A program made the position numbers and the translations under genes. From Deltaproteobacteria bacterium HGW-Deltaproteobacteria-19 (GTDB lineage: Bacteria > Desulfobacterota > Syntrophia > Syntrophales > PHBD01), in contig PHBD01000001.1 in NCBI GenBank assembly GCA_002841865.1, positions 1 to 64,000 on the forward strand: 64,000 bases of DNA. The letters are read 5' to 3'. Every line of letters starts with the position of its first letter. Positions within the stretch are counted from its first letter, which is position 1. Shown one piece after another: positions 48,426-56,576 of the stretch. Under the pieces are notes generated by a model, which saw only the letters and a program-made list of their open reading frames with translations, was not told the origin of the DNA and ran no database searches.

Positions 48426-48956
48426 TTACCATACACCTTGCTTTTTTGCAAAAGCGCATAAATCGCCGACTGTGGTATTTGACATATTTATTTGAGACAT
48501 TTCTATATCTTCATCAGGGATTATATTTTCTGAAACCGTCTTGCCATTTAACAGATACACAGACTTAAGAGTTGCAACGAAATTATTACTGCAATCCAGC
48601 ATTACTGTTGAGATAGACTCATTATGCAAAGGATCCATTGATGAACCTTTTTCACCTATGGGATCGTCATAAATATAACGGAATTTTGCGACTAAAAATT
48701 TTCCGGACACTTTGTTTCTTTTATCAAAAATAGAACGGTAACTTGCTTCAAATGTTCCTTCCTTTATACCAAACTTGTTTGAAAAATATGTCTTGCCGGA
48801 TACGTCTTCTTGACCTGGAAGGCTGCGACTTATTTCTGAAGCTACCCATTCGTTAGTATTCTGGGCGGTTCCATCTGTTGTGCAACTTATTGCGATTAAA
48901 AAAGCAAATAGAAACAAGTTGAATCTATTTAGTTTGGATATAGATTGACAGGACAT
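48426..48956 (-). CDS. Small exported protein, surface-adhesin-E-like
   Basis: 176 residues. The N-terminus has a hydrophobic segment ending in AISC, which may be a lipobox. The mature part has a beta-rich pattern with ISTVMLDCSNNFVATLK, as in small Proteobacterial proteins resembling surface-adhesin protein E. Its base composition is AT-rich compared with its neighbours, which suggests transfer. The assignment is weak. Confidence 0.55.
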   Translation of the reverse strand: MSCQSISKLNRFNLFLFAFLIAISCTTDGTAQNTNEWVASEISRSLPGQEDVSGKTYFSNKFGIKEGTFEASYRSIFDKRNKVSGKFLVAKFRYIYDDPIGEKGSSMDPLHNESISTVMLDCSNNFVATLKSVYLLNGKTVSENIIPDEDIEMSQINMSNTTVGDLCAFAKKQGVW

Positions 48957-49059
48957 ACCTTGATATTCCTTTTAATCTATCACACGGGCATTCTCGATTG
49001 CAGAGGGGAAAAAGGGATCAGCTCCCTTTTCCCCCCGTTGAAGTTACCCCATCCCTTGT

Positions 49060-49335
49060 TTACCGGAAAATTTCCGAGCTGACGTAGAACGCATCATCCA
49101 GCTTCATGATGTCTGTTGTCGGAAAGCCCGGGACTGCTTTTGAAAGGAGGTCGCGGATCGAGGCCGTATCTTTTGCATCCCACTCGCAGTAGAGATTGCC
49201 CGCCTCTCGGGAATAACAGGTCCTGATCCAATAGGCATCCTTGGAAAGACTGGCTTTGATGGCCTTGGCAATCGGAGTGGCTGCCTCCAGGGTCAGGTCT
49301 TTGCCGACAGGGTGCACCACCAGGAATTTAGCCAT
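49060..49335 (-). CDS. Small DUF4242-like protein
   Basis: 91 residues. AKFLVVHPVGKDLTLEAATP, SKDAYWIRTCYSREAGNLYCEWDAKDTASI fits the ferredoxin-like DUF4242/SCO4226 family of small proteins with a conserved Cys near a WDA segment. The ATG eight bases after AAAGGAGGGA is preferred over one two codons earlier. It is upstream of no other gene on this strand. Function unknown; some family members bind nickel. Confidence 0.6.
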   Translation of the reverse strand: MAKFLVVHPVGKDLTLEAATPIAKAIKASLSKDAYWIRTCYSREAGNLYCEWDAKDTASIRDLLSKAVPGFPTTDIMKLDDAFYVSSEIFR

Positions 49336-49415
49336 GTTCATTCCCTCCTTTTCTTGAATCTTAATCTGTTCGTCCGGAATTCCTCTCCAGCACGCTCACC
49401 CTCAGGAGGGGCCGC

Positions 49416-49715
49416 TTATGCCAGCCCGATCATCTTCAGGGCCTCGGTAGCCTCGAGCCATACACCATGGGAACAGGTATAGCCCGGTACGCCGTAGAAT
49501 GTCGTATAACGGTTGGAAACAAATTCAATTGCCTCCCGCGTCTTGGATTGATCAAACTCGTAGATGGTGACCGTCTTGATTCCTGCCCCGACTTCGTGGG
49601 TGATATAGGGTCCCTTGAGTGTCATGTATGGGGGAAGGGGTGGGAAAGCCAGGAAACGCTTGCCAATTTCCTTCGATTGTTCCGGTGGGAACGACATTAT
49701 GCCGATGATAACCAT
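49416..49715 (-). CDS. Small conserved hypothetical protein
   Basis: 99 residues. It starts behind a perfect GAAAGGAGGTTCCGAA site, so it is probably well translated. VIIGIMSFPPEQSKEIGKRF, GPYITHEVGAGIKTVTIYEF suggest a ferredoxin-like alpha-beta fold of the dimeric-barrel kind. It lies 80 bases upstream of the DUF4242-like gene. No function is assigned. Confidence 0.6.
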   Translation of the reverse strand: MVIIGIMSFPPEQSKEIGKRFLAFPPLPPYMTLKGPYITHEVGAGIKTVTIYEFDQSKTREAIEFVSNRYTTFYGVPGYTCSHGVWLEATEALKMIGLA

Positions 49716-50268
49716 TTCGGAACCTCCTTTCTACTTTGCATGAACGGGACATGCGTTGAAGCAGACGATCTGTGGCAGACTGTGGGTCTGCCTCGTCATT
49801 CCGGATGAAAACAACTTCGCAAGAGTTGTCCTCGTCGTTCAGATTCTTTTTGTGAGAGGCTTTCTCTGGAAGTGTTTTCCTGTGATATGCGTCCGACAGC
49901 TGGATGATATGGTTGCAGAAAGGAGCCCGTAAGAACGAATAGCCCGATGGTATGGAGCCAATCAATACGGCGGCAGAGGTGAGGCGCGGGAGGCTGAAAA
50001 CGGAATGAACTGGAACCCGAAGGATTGTCGCCCTTCTTATGTCGTCCTGCTGTTCATGCAGTGGTGACAAAATGAAAAACAAATTTGTGCCATAATGTAA
50101 AGCATTCTTTTTATTAGTATATTATGAGGTCTGGTTTCCGGGTGGGCATCCATGCGGGTGGTCATCAGTGGGGGGACTTCGAGAATACAATGACGGCGGG
50201 GGACGCGTACAACATCCCCAGTCTTTTGGATCGCAGTTGCAGCAGACCGTTCAGCGGGTCCAGAGCAC
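49716..50268. other. Intergenic, no gene seen
   Basis: About 550 bases up to the IS element. The frames present overlap on both strands and lack ribosome sites. A minus-strand stretch near 50160-50262 reads protein-like (ALDPLNGLLQLRSKRLGML) and stops at the IS boundary, so it could be a small piece of a gene cut by the insertion. Confidence 0.3.
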
Positions 50269-50338
50269 TGGTCTGGAGAAACAGGACAGTGACACAAGTG
50301 GACAAGCTGCTCTATAATGGAGTCAAGGAGGAGCGGCT

Positions 50339-50641
50339 ATGAGCAAAAGACCGAGAAGGAATCATGCACCGGCGTTCAAGGCAAAGGTGGCGTTGGAAGC
50401 GCTGAAAGGGGAACAGACGCTGGTTGAGCTTTCACAGCGGTACCAGGTTCATCCGAATCAGATCACGGAGTGGAAGAAACAGCTTCAGGAGCACGCGGCG
50501 GATGTTTTCAGCAAGGGCCGGAAGTCAGAATTGGGTCCGAACGTGAAGGATCTTCACGCGAAGATCGGACAACTTTCGATGGAGAACGATTTTTTATCAG
50601 GCGCGCTCGGTCGCATCGGCGATACGAGCGCAAAGGGATGA
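50339..50641 (+). CDS. IS3-family transposase OrfA
   Basis: 100 residues. A leucine-zipper-like C-terminus follows an HTH (KAKVALEALKGEQTLVELS, QRYQVHPNQITEWKKQLQEH), the standard DNA-binding subunit. An AAGGAGGAGCGGCT site precedes the ATG. Its stop overlaps the OrfB start as ATGA, so OrfB is made by coupling rather than, or beside, frameshifting. Confidence 0.9.
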   Translation: MSKRPRRNHAPAFKAKVALEALKGEQTLVELSQRYQVHPNQITEWKKQLQEHAADVFSKGRKSELGPNVKDLHAKIGQLSMENDFLSGALGRIGDTSAKG

Positions 50642-51468
50642 TCGACAAGGGGGACAAGCTTTCCGTAACACGGCAATGCGTTCTTCTGGCTCTGAGCCGA
50701 TCCGTTGTCTACTATAAGCCGGCGCCGATGAGCGAGAAGGATATTGAGTTCATGCGCCATATTGACGAGATTCATTTGGCGTATCCGTTTTACGGAAGCC
50801 GCAAGATTCGCGACGAACTGTGGGCAAAGGGCTTTGATGTAGGCCGCGACAAGGTGCGTCGTTTGATGCGCCGGATGGGCATCGAAGCACTGTACGTCAA
50901 ACCGAGACTGTCGGTATCCCATCCTGAACATGTGAAGTATCCGTATCTTCTCCGCGGCCTTGAGATCAAACGGGCCAATCATGTGTGGGCCGCCGATATC
51001 ACCTACATTCCCATGGCAAAGGGGTTTTGCTATCTGGTCGCGATCATGGACTGGGCAAGTCGGATGGTTCTCTCCTGGCGGCTGTCCAACACTCTGGATA
51101 GGTCCTTCTGTGTGGATGCCTTGGAAGAGGCCCTTGCCGGATACGGTTGCCCTGAGATCTTCAATACGGACCAAGGCAGCCAGTTTACCGCGGAAGCATT
51201 TACAGAGGCTCTGCGTAAGAGAGATATTTCCATCAGCATGGATGGCAAGGGCCGTTGGACAGACAACGTCTTCATTGAACGGCTCTGGAAAAGCGTCAAG
51301 TATGAGGATATTTACCTCAAGGCGTACGGTTCAATGGTGGAGGCGAGAAAGGGACTTTCCGCTTATTTCCGGTTCTACAACGAGAAACGATGGCACCAAA
51401 ACTTTGTCAGGAAGACCCCGACTATGGTTTACTTCGGCACTCTAACGCAAAGACAGGATGCGGCATGA
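50638..51468 (+). CDS. IS3-family transposase OrfB (DDE integrase)
   Basis: 276 residues. HTH_21-like part (YPFYGSRKIRDELWAKG) then the rve core with all three catalytic acids: WAADITYIP, FNTDQGSQF and FIERLWKSVKYE. YFRFYNEKRWHQ closes it. It cuts and joins the IS ends. The frame is intact, so the element may be active. Confidence 0.92.
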   Translation: MIDKGDKLSVTRQCVLLALSRSVVYYKPAPMSEKDIEFMRHIDEIHLAYPFYGSRKIRDELWAKGFDVGRDKVRRLMRRMGIEALYVKPRLSVSHPEHVKYPYLLRGLEIKRANHVWAADITYIPMAKGFCYLVAIMDWASRMVLSWRLSNTLDRSFCVDALEEALAGYGCPEIFNTDQGSQFTAEAFTEALRKRDISISMDGKGRWTDNVFIERLWKSVKYEDIYLKAYGSMVEARKGLSAYFRFYNEKRWHQNFVRKTPTMVYFGTLTQRQDAA

Positions 51469-51600
51469 ACATGAACTCAGGGCAGCTTCCCACTTATAAA
51501 ACCCTGTCTCCTGTCCTAAGAACCCAGACCACCTATCAGTACGGTTCGGTCATGAAGTACTTGTGGAATGTATGCAAAAAAAGCAAAAAATGCTTGCGCC

Positions 51601-51617
51601 ATTCGCGAATCGCGAAT
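51601..51617. promoter_or_regulatory. 17-bp perfect palindrome before the winged-helix gene
   Basis: ATTCGCGAATCGCGAAT is a perfect inverted repeat with one central base, five bases ahead of the likely start codon. It is a probable autoregulatory operator. Confidence 0.5.
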
Positions 51618-51622
51618 GGGGT

Positions 51623-52141
51623 ATGGCCATGAATCTCAAACCGCAAGATATTTATATTTTGTTGAAGTTGGTCGCCCTGGGCCAAAACCGGTGGTCATAC
51701 TCGTCTTTGGCCAACGATCTTTTTATGAGCCCCTCGGAAGTTCATGCCGGAATCAAACGTTCGGTAACCGCCCGTTTAATGGGCTTGGATAGCGGACGTC
51801 CTCTAAGGAAATCATTGGAAGAATTTCTGATACACGGTGTGAAATACGCTTTCCCGCCCGATCGTGGTGGCTTGACCCGGGGAGTCCCCACGGGATATGC
51901 GGCACCGCCCTTCAGGGATTTGATTATCCAGCCGGATGAACCACCCCCGGTTTGGCCGGATCCGGACGGCGGGACCCAAGGTTATGAATTCTCACCGCTC
52001 TATAAATCTGTCCCCAAAGCTGCGTTGAAAGATTCCATTCTTTATGAATTGCTGGTCATCGTTGATGTCATTCGTGACGGAAGAGCCCGCGAACGTGATA
52101 TTGCCCTTGATGAACTCAAGGTACGCCTGGGACCGTCATGA
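51623..52141 (+). CDS. Winged-helix regulator of the two-gene toxin/antitoxin-like kind
   Basis: 172 residues. MNLKPQDIYILLKLVALG, WSYSSLANDLFMSPSEVHAG, IKRSVTARL is a winged HTH, followed by EFLIHGVKYAFPPDRG and WPDPDGGTQGYEFSPLYKSVP. This is a widespread bacterial family that is usually paired with a nucleotidyltransferase-like gene, which is not complete here; the downstream DNA is IS debris. Start: ATG at 51623 or 51629. The palindrome directly upstream suggests self-control. Confidence 0.65.
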   Translation: MAMNLKPQDIYILLKLVALGQNRWSYSSLANDLFMSPSEVHAGIKRSVTARLMGLDSGRPLRKSLEEFLIHGVKYAFPPDRGGLTRGVPTGYAAPPFRDLIIQPDEPPPVWPDPDGGTQGYEFSPLYKSVPKAALKDSILYELLVIVDVIRDGRARERDIALDELKVRLGPS

Positions 52142-52208
52142 CGCGAAACAGGGATGTCAACAAGCGCTTGATTATCCAAAACAGGTAATCCCACCGTTCA
52201 CCCGCCCC

Positions 52209-52318
52209 TCAGAAGGCAAAGACGGTTCCGCACTGCCGGCACTTCCTCGCGCCCCGGAAGGAGTCCGTGCCGCAGGATTTGCAGCGGAAGCGCTCTTCCT
52301 CCTCCTTCACCCGATGAT
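52209..52318 (-). pseudogene. Duplicated C-terminal fragment of a DUF3795 gene
   Basis: About 110 bases match 53471-53580 almost base for base and read VKEEEERFRCKSCGTDSF, then RGARKCRQCGTVFAF, ending at the same stop. Only the 3' zinc-ribbon end is present. It is a leftover of duplication or recombination next to the IS481-type remnant. Confidence 0.7.
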
Positions 52319-52429
52319 CTGCTCTGCCGTAAACAGCTTCCTCCCCATTCTGATCTCCTCCTAAACCGGCTTTTATGCCGTTTCCCTAACACAAAAACTT
52401 GATCCGTTTCTGGGGTGCAGGTTAATGGG

Positions 52430-52590
52430 CCCTCTTACTGTTGAAACGGTTCGTATACTCGCCCAGATCCATTTGCATGGCCTCCAGATCCCGGTAGACC
52501 TTCTTCCGGAAAACCACCCGGTAAAAACTCGTTCAGGATCGTCTGATGGGTTCTCTCACAGATGCCATTGGTCTCGATTGCCGAACGGGA
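52430..52590 (-). pseudogene. IS481-type transposase 3' remnant
   Basis: On the minus strand ETNGICERTHQTILNEF continues, after a one-base frameshift, as YRVVFRKKVYRDLEAMQMDL, then GEYTNRFNSKRAH and a stop. This is the C-terminal end of IS481-family integrases (NGxxERFHxT, RDLEELQxDLDxW, YNxxRxH). The non-coding end beside it (CACAAAAACTTGATCCGTTT, CTGGGGTGCAGGT) matches the small element at 19918. Confidence 0.7.
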
Positions 52591-52810
52591 GGCCCGGGAA
52601 GATGGGTGATCGGCGGAACAGGAGCAGAAGCAGGGAGAGGAAATTCAAAGGGCGGGAGGTGGTGTCGGAAAGGTGACAAACCTTTCACAGAAAACAGCGC
52701 ACAACCTTCATTTATCGGTGCTGATATGCCCACGATCACACTTACACCCAAACAGATCGGGGAAAACAAACAGCGACTTAAAGAACTAGCGGATTCCATT
52801 GGAGAACAAT

Positions 52811-52933
52811 ATGGCAGATCTTTTTATCATCCTTATTATCGGAGGAATCATGATCGGGATTCTCGTCTGCGTAATCCATATGATGCCTCGTGAAGAATCC
52901 TGGGCGGCTAGACATGTCCCTGGAGCCATGTAA
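52811..52933 (+). CDS. Small single-span membrane protein (40 residues)
   Basis: MADLFIILIIGGIMIGILVC is a strongly hydrophobic N-terminal span followed by a short tail (VIHMMPREESWAARHVPGAM). A TTGGAG site lies six bases before the ATG. Such short frames arise by chance, but the clean transmembrane pattern and ribosome site favour a real small protein. Function unknown. Confidence 0.4.
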   Translation: MADLFIILIIGGIMIGILVCVIHMMPREESWAARHVPGAM

Positions 52934-53020
52934 GCTGTACAGGATGCACGACATGGAGAACAGCTTGTTGTGTTCCATTTCGATGCCTTGGACTTGTATA
53001 TTATCCGGTAGGAGTGGCCG

Positions 53021-53356
53021 ATGTCCGTTCAGATGAGCATAGATTTACGTCAATGCGCAGTATGCGGGAATTTATTTAAACCATCCACCATTAGGCAAAT
53101 CTGCTGTTCACCGGTCTGTTTCCATGCGCGTAACAAAGCCATGACCAGCGAACGCAGGAGACAGAATAGAACCAATAATAAGGTGGCCGAAGAGAGCTAT
53201 AAACCTTTAGAAGAATCCCCCGACACGATTATTACCTGTAAGTGTCCCAGGTGTGAGGTGCTTCATCAAATCAAGACGGGTTATGTACGCCAAGGTTTTG
53301 TGCCTCGGGTATATTGCAAGGAATGCAGGGTATGGATGCTTGAACACGGGGATTGA
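53021..53356 (+). CDS. Small zinc-ribbon protein
   Basis: 111 residues with two zinc clusters: CAVCGNLFKPSTIRQICC with a following Cys (14-40), and CKCPRCEVLHQI...YCKEC. The linker is basic (SERRRQNRTNNK). GTAGGAGTGGCCG precedes the ATG. It probably binds nucleic acid or a protein partner. It resembles small plasmid or phage zinc-finger proteins; no name can be given. Confidence 0.65.
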   Translation: MSVQMSIDLRQCAVCGNLFKPSTIRQICCSPVCFHARNKAMTSERRRQNRTNNKVAEESYKPLEESPDTIITCKCPRCEVLHQIKTGYVRQGFVPRVYCKECRVWMLEHGD

Positions 53357-53470
53357 GAGGCCAACGTAAATATTTTTCCTGATCGTCATGCATGCATTGT
53401 TGTCATGATTTGAAGGAGAGGGTTAAAATTGTGAGAACCAAGCCCCATAATCCCGCCCTTCACCCGCACC

Positions 53471-53917
53471 TCAGAAGGCAAAGACGGTTCCGCACTGCCG
53501 GCACTTCCTCGCACCCCGGAAGGAGTCCGTGCCGCAGGATTTGCAGCGGAATCGCTCTTCCTCCTCCTTCACCCAGGCCTCGGTTCCCAGCTCCCGCCAG
53601 CGCGGGACGGCGCGCAGCATGTTTCCCTTTGCTTCCGGGTAGGGGAAGCCCTGGATCTTCTCGCAGGGGAAGCTCTCGCACTGCTGGCATCCCTCGAAGT
53701 TCTTCTCCTCGGCGCACGACTTGATGGCGCAGACCCGGCAGAAAAAGAAGGGTTCCTCGGAGCGGCAGCCGGCGCACTCGATCTTGGCGGGGGAGTCGAC
53801 GCCGTAGAGCTTTGCCAGCTTCTCCTTCAGCGGTTCGTCCTTGTCGACGCCCGCCTTGTGGATGCCGCACACGCCGCAGTAGAGTCCGCACGGGGAAATC
53901 AGTTCTTTGTTGTACAT
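53471..53917 (-). CDS. DUF3795 cysteine-rich protein
   Basis: 148 residues. CGLYCGVCGIHKAG, CAGCRSEEPFFFC, CAIKSC, GCQQCESFPCEKIQGFP are the fixed cysteine pairs of DUF3795, and a C-terminal zinc ribbon (CKSCGTDSFRGARKCRQCG) follows. It probably binds zinc or an Fe-S cluster. It begins 13 bases after the sigma-factor gene behind AGGAGGACACCC, so the two form an operon. A copy of its 3' end lies at 52.2 kb. Confidence 0.85.
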   Translation of the reverse strand: MYNKELISPCGLYCGVCGIHKAGVDKDEPLKEKLAKLYGVDSPAKIECAGCRSEEPFFFCRVCAIKSCAEEKNFEGCQQCESFPCEKIQGFPYPEAKGNMLRAVPRWRELGTEAWVKEEEERFRCKSCGTDSFRGARKCRQCGTVFAF

Positions 53918-53930
53918 GGGTGTCCTCCTG

Positions 53931-54821
53931 TCAGGCGATCTGGAATATGGGTTTTATGTCTTCGTGGTCGAGCAGATCCCGGAGCCAGCGGACCATGTCG
54001 GGAGCCTTCAGGAACGGCTGGCTGCGGAAAAGGGAGAGGAACTCCCCGTAGGATGCCTCGATCTGCCGGACCGCGCCGGTGACGGTCTCCGCGATGGTGC
54101 CGTGGGAATCTCGCCGGATGAGGAGGTCCTCGGTGTCGATCAGGCCGCTCCGGACGAGGGGGTTGAGAAAATAAGAGCAGCGGCAGGGATTCTTCTCGTC
54201 CAGGAGGCTGCACCGGTCCTGGAAGAACGTGTAGATCCTGCTGCGCGACCGGGAGAGGATCTTGCGGAAATTCGCCCGGGAGACGTCGCAGATCTCGCTG
54301 CCCACAGTGTCCGGTACGCCGAAGACGACCCCGAGGAGGAAGATCATCCGCTCCCGCCGGCTGAGGGAAAAGAGCAGGCACTGCACGCAGGCCATCTTGA
54401 CCTCCTCCCGGTAGATCTCCGCGCCAGGCTGGGCGGTGAGCCGCCGGTCCGGCAACCGCTCGATGAAGCGGTCGTATCCCTCTCCCCGGAGGGCGTCCTC
54501 CATGGCGGCCTCGTTCCGGCTGCGCTTTGCGTTAATGATGTGGTTGACGACGAGGCGGTACAGCCAGGTTCGGAACGCGGCCTTGGCAGGATCGAAAGTG
54601 CCCAGCTTCGTGATGACCTTGATCAGGACCTCCTGCGTGACGTCCTCCGCCGCCGCGCGGTCGTACACCATCCGGAGGGCGATGTTGTAGATCCAGGACT
54701 GGTGCCGCAGGATGAGCGCCTCCAGGGCGCGCCGGTCGCCCTGGAGGGAGCGGGAGATCAGCTCCGTCTCCGCGGGATCGCCGCCGGCTGCCTCTTTGAA
54801 GGGATTGTAGAATGCGTTCAT
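53931..54821 (-). CDS. Sigma-70 family (ECF-like) sigma factor with C-terminal Cys-rich extension
   Basis: 296 residues. Region 2 (LEALILRHQSWIYNIALRMV, DRAAAEDVTQEVLIKV, FRTWLYRLVVNHIIN) and a degenerate region 4 (LSRRERMIFLLGVVFGV, RANFRKILSRSRSRIY) are present. A roughly 100-residue extension with DEKNPCRCSYF follows, perhaps a sensing part. It would direct RNA polymerase to a stress regulon; no anti-sigma gene is next to it. The ATG at 54821 follows AGGA; upstream codons lack similarity. Confidence 0.8.
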   Translation of the reverse strand: MNAFYNPFKEAAGGDPAETELISRSLQGDRRALEALILRHQSWIYNIALRMVYDRAAAEDVTQEVLIKVITKLGTFDPAKAAFRTWLYRLVVNHIINAKRSRNEAAMEDALRGEGYDRFIERLPDRRLTAQPGAEIYREEVKMACVQCLLFSLSRRERMIFLLGVVFGVPDTVGSEICDVSRANFRKILSRSRSRIYTFFQDRCSLLDEKNPCRCSYFLNPLVRSGLIDTEDLLIRRDSHGTIAETVTGAVRQIEASYGEFLSLFRSQPFLKAPDMVRWLRDLLDHEDIKPIFQIA

Positions 54822-54992
54822 CGTCCGTTCCTGTTCGACCCCCGGGAGGGGGATTTCTCTCCTGCCTCTTATACGAAAATTCCGGGCGGGTGTGACAGAC
54901 AAAACGCAGCCGGTGGGAATGCCGATGGCATGGTTACTCGCGAGCCGGGCGACTTGCCGGTTCCAGGCGGTGTTCTGGTCAACGGGCCGATG

Positions 54993-55487
54993 TCAGTACA
55001 GATACGGAATCAGTTTCTTGACGCGCTTTTGATATTTCTCGTAGCCGCAGAACGCATCCTGCAGCCACTGTTCTTCCCGCCGTGCCTTGAGATCAAGAAA
55101 CAGAAACAGAATCAGCGCATAAAGAATCGTAAGGCTACCCTGGATGAAGAATGCCCACCCAAAAGCCATGATGATTGCGCCCCCGTACATGGGGTGGCGC
55201 ACAAGCGAATACGGGCCGCTCACAATCAGGGTCGCGCCGTCTTTGGGGCATGGCACGGCCGCGATGTTTTTCCCCAGTTTCAGCATGCCGGTGGCAATCA
55301 GGAGAAAGCCCGCCGGCAGCAGAATGCCGCCCATGACGAACCCAACCTGCACATACGGATATGACCAGGCAGGCCACGCCGGCCAGTTTCTCGGGCCGAA
55401 TGCGACCAGCAAAAACAGTGCGATCTGCCCGACCACGTACCATTCGCCGCGGACACCTTTCCACCAGGGCATACGGGACGAAATCAT
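54993..55487 (-). CDS. Isoprenylcysteine methyltransferase (ICMT)-like membrane protein
   Basis: 164 residues with four to five membrane spans. GPYSLVRHPMYGGAIIMAFG and the ending LKARREEQWLQDAFCGYEKYQKRV are the SAM-binding motif of ICMT/PEMT-type methyltransferases. Bacterial relatives methylate small lipophilic compounds. It overlaps the upstream membrane-protein gene by four bases, so it is the third gene of the sigma-54 operon starting at 56396. Confidence 0.85.
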   Translation of the reverse strand: MISSRMPWWKGVRGEWYVVGQIALFLLVAFGPRNWPAWPAWSYPYVQVGFVMGGILLPAGFLLIATGMLKLGKNIAAVPCPKDGATLIVSGPYSLVRHPMYGGAIIMAFGWAFFIQGSLTILYALILFLFLDLKARREEQWLQDAFCGYEKYQKRVKKLIPYLY

Positions 55488-55786
55488 GTTGCCTCCTTTC
55501 CGGTTGGATGATCGCTCTTTTTGATGCCTGTCAAGATCGTACCTTGTAACACATTCTTATTTTTTGACATTACGGACGTTATGCAGATCCACAGCCCGAC
55601 GACGATCAGCATCAGCGGGCAGAACAGGTCGCCGGCAATCCAGCCGACACCTGCCATCAGCCACAGCGTCCCGATGATGATGAACAGGATGCCCAGCCTG
55701 GACCGGCGGCACCATTCCCTATGATCTGCCCGGTCTCCAGTAACGGAAAAACAAGCGCTTCTTTCCTTCCCGTTTGATCGATCCAT
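55484..55786 (-). CDS. Small two-span membrane protein
   Basis: 100 residues. A soluble N-terminal 30 residues lead to two hydrophobic spans (LGILFIIIGTLWLMAGVGWI and FCPLMLIVVGLWICI), as in LiaF-TM/DUF5668-type proteins. The start follows GAGGTGCGAGCC. Its stop overlaps the ICMT-like start. It may anchor or modulate that enzyme; no known function. Confidence 0.7.
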   Translation of the reverse strand: MDRSNGKERSACFSVTGDRADHREWCRRSRLGILFIIIGTLWLMAGVGWIAGDLFCPLMLIVVGLWICITSVMSKNKNVLQGTILTGIKKSDHPTGKEAT

Positions 55787-55796
55787 GGCTCGCACC

Positions 55797-56336
55797 TCAA
55801 TTGCATCCGCAGGAGGCGCCCGTGCAGCATGCGCTTCCGGCTTCCTTGTCGACTCTCCGCCCGTCGCTCATGAGGTTGCCCATTTTTTCCAGAATGTCCT
55901 GGTCGGAAAACGAGGCCGCCTTTTCGCGGATTGTCTTGACGATGGAGAGGCACATCCTGAAATCCCCTTTGCCCGCTCCCTGTTTGAAAGCCTTCTTCAG
56001 TTCCCCGGTGGCGTCCGGCGCCGCGTTCGCTGCGGCAAATGCGGCAGCGCGAATCATGGCCGCGAGCTTCTGCACGTCCATCTTCCGGCTTTCATCGCAA
56101 GAGGCCCCGTCTCCTTTCATGATCCCGGCAAGCCGGTCTTTCATGGACCGGACGGCTTCCGATTTGGCCTCGAATCCGATCCGGCATGCCGACATCAGCT
56201 CCTCGGCGGTTACTCCTTGTCCATCGGCAATCCGGAATAGATTTTCTGCGCATTTCTCGCAGCCTCCGCCGATTGCCGCCCCCAGGGCGACCAGGGTTTT
56301 CTCTCCATCGCTCATGACGCGTTCTGTCTTTTCCAT
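55797..56336 (-). CDS. AhpD/CMD-like protein with CxxC and C-terminal Cys cluster
   Basis: 179 residues. VALGAAIGGGCEKCAENLFR carries a CxxC in the position of AhpD/carboxymuconolactone-decarboxylase-like redox proteins, but the protein runs on with a second alpha-helical half (KLAAMIRAAAFAAANAAPD) and ends in ACCTGASCGCN, a cysteine cluster that may bind metal. It probably works in thiol redox or metal handling. The start follows AAAGGAGTC. A sigma-54 promoter lies 45 bases upstream. Confidence 0.7.
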   Translation of the reverse strand: MEKTERVMSDGEKTLVALGAAIGGGCEKCAENLFRIADGQGVTAEELMSACRIGFEAKSEAVRSMKDRLAGIMKGDGASCDESRKMDVQKLAAMIRAAAFAAANAAPDATGELKKAFKQGAGKGDFRMCLSIVKTIREKAASFSDQDILEKMGNLMSDGRRVDKEAGSACCTGASCGCN

Positions 56337-56380
56337 GGTTCTTGTGACTCCTTTCCGAATTTCTTTTAGAACCCGGAGAG

Positions 56381-56396
56381 AGCACTTCCCATGCCA
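56381..56396 (-). promoter_or_regulatory. Sigma-54 promoter of the AhpD-like operon
   Basis: Read on the minus strand, TGGCATGGGAAGTGCT matches TGGCACN5TTGCW at all but two positions, with the exact GG-to-GC spacing. Confidence 0.75.
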
Positions 56397-56505
56397 TGGC
56401 CCGGTCTTCACTTGGGAGAGGTCAGCCATGCTTTGTAACAACACGTATATATTGCGATTATGTGAAGTGCGACAGGAGGGTGCTGCTTCTCAACAATCGC
56501 AGCAC

Positions 56506-56554
56506 GTTACGATTGGTAACATATTGTTGGAAGCAGGGTGTTACGGTTGGTAAC
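56506..56554. promoter_or_regulatory. Tandem enhancer sites for the sigma-54 activator
   Basis: GTTACGATTGGTAAC at 56506-56520 and GTTACGGTTGGTAAC at 56540-56554 are two near-identical inverted repeats, 34 bases apart centre to centre and about 110-160 bases upstream of the sigma-54 promoter. They lie between the activator gene and the operon. Confidence 0.8.
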
Positions 56555-56576
56555 GGGGGGTAGGGGAGACAGGGGC

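Larger units (their letters stand above)
50269..51531 (+). mobile_element. IS3-family insertion sequence, complete
   Basis: 1263 bp with imperfect inverted ends: TGGTCTGG...AGGACAG inward from 50269, and its complement ending in CCAGACCA at 51531. It carries orfA (HTH) and orfB (DDE integrase), both intact. No flanking target duplication is obvious, so it may be old or the ends may need shifting by a few bases. Confidence 0.85.

Noticed and set aside
50124-50342. Small open frame leading into the IS3 orfA
   Set aside because: It crosses the IS inverted repeat and has no homology-like features.
52546-52893. Open frame of 115 codons on the plus strand
   Set aside because: Its first half runs through the IS481-type remnant border and its second half overlaps the small membrane-peptide gene in another frame; no family pattern.
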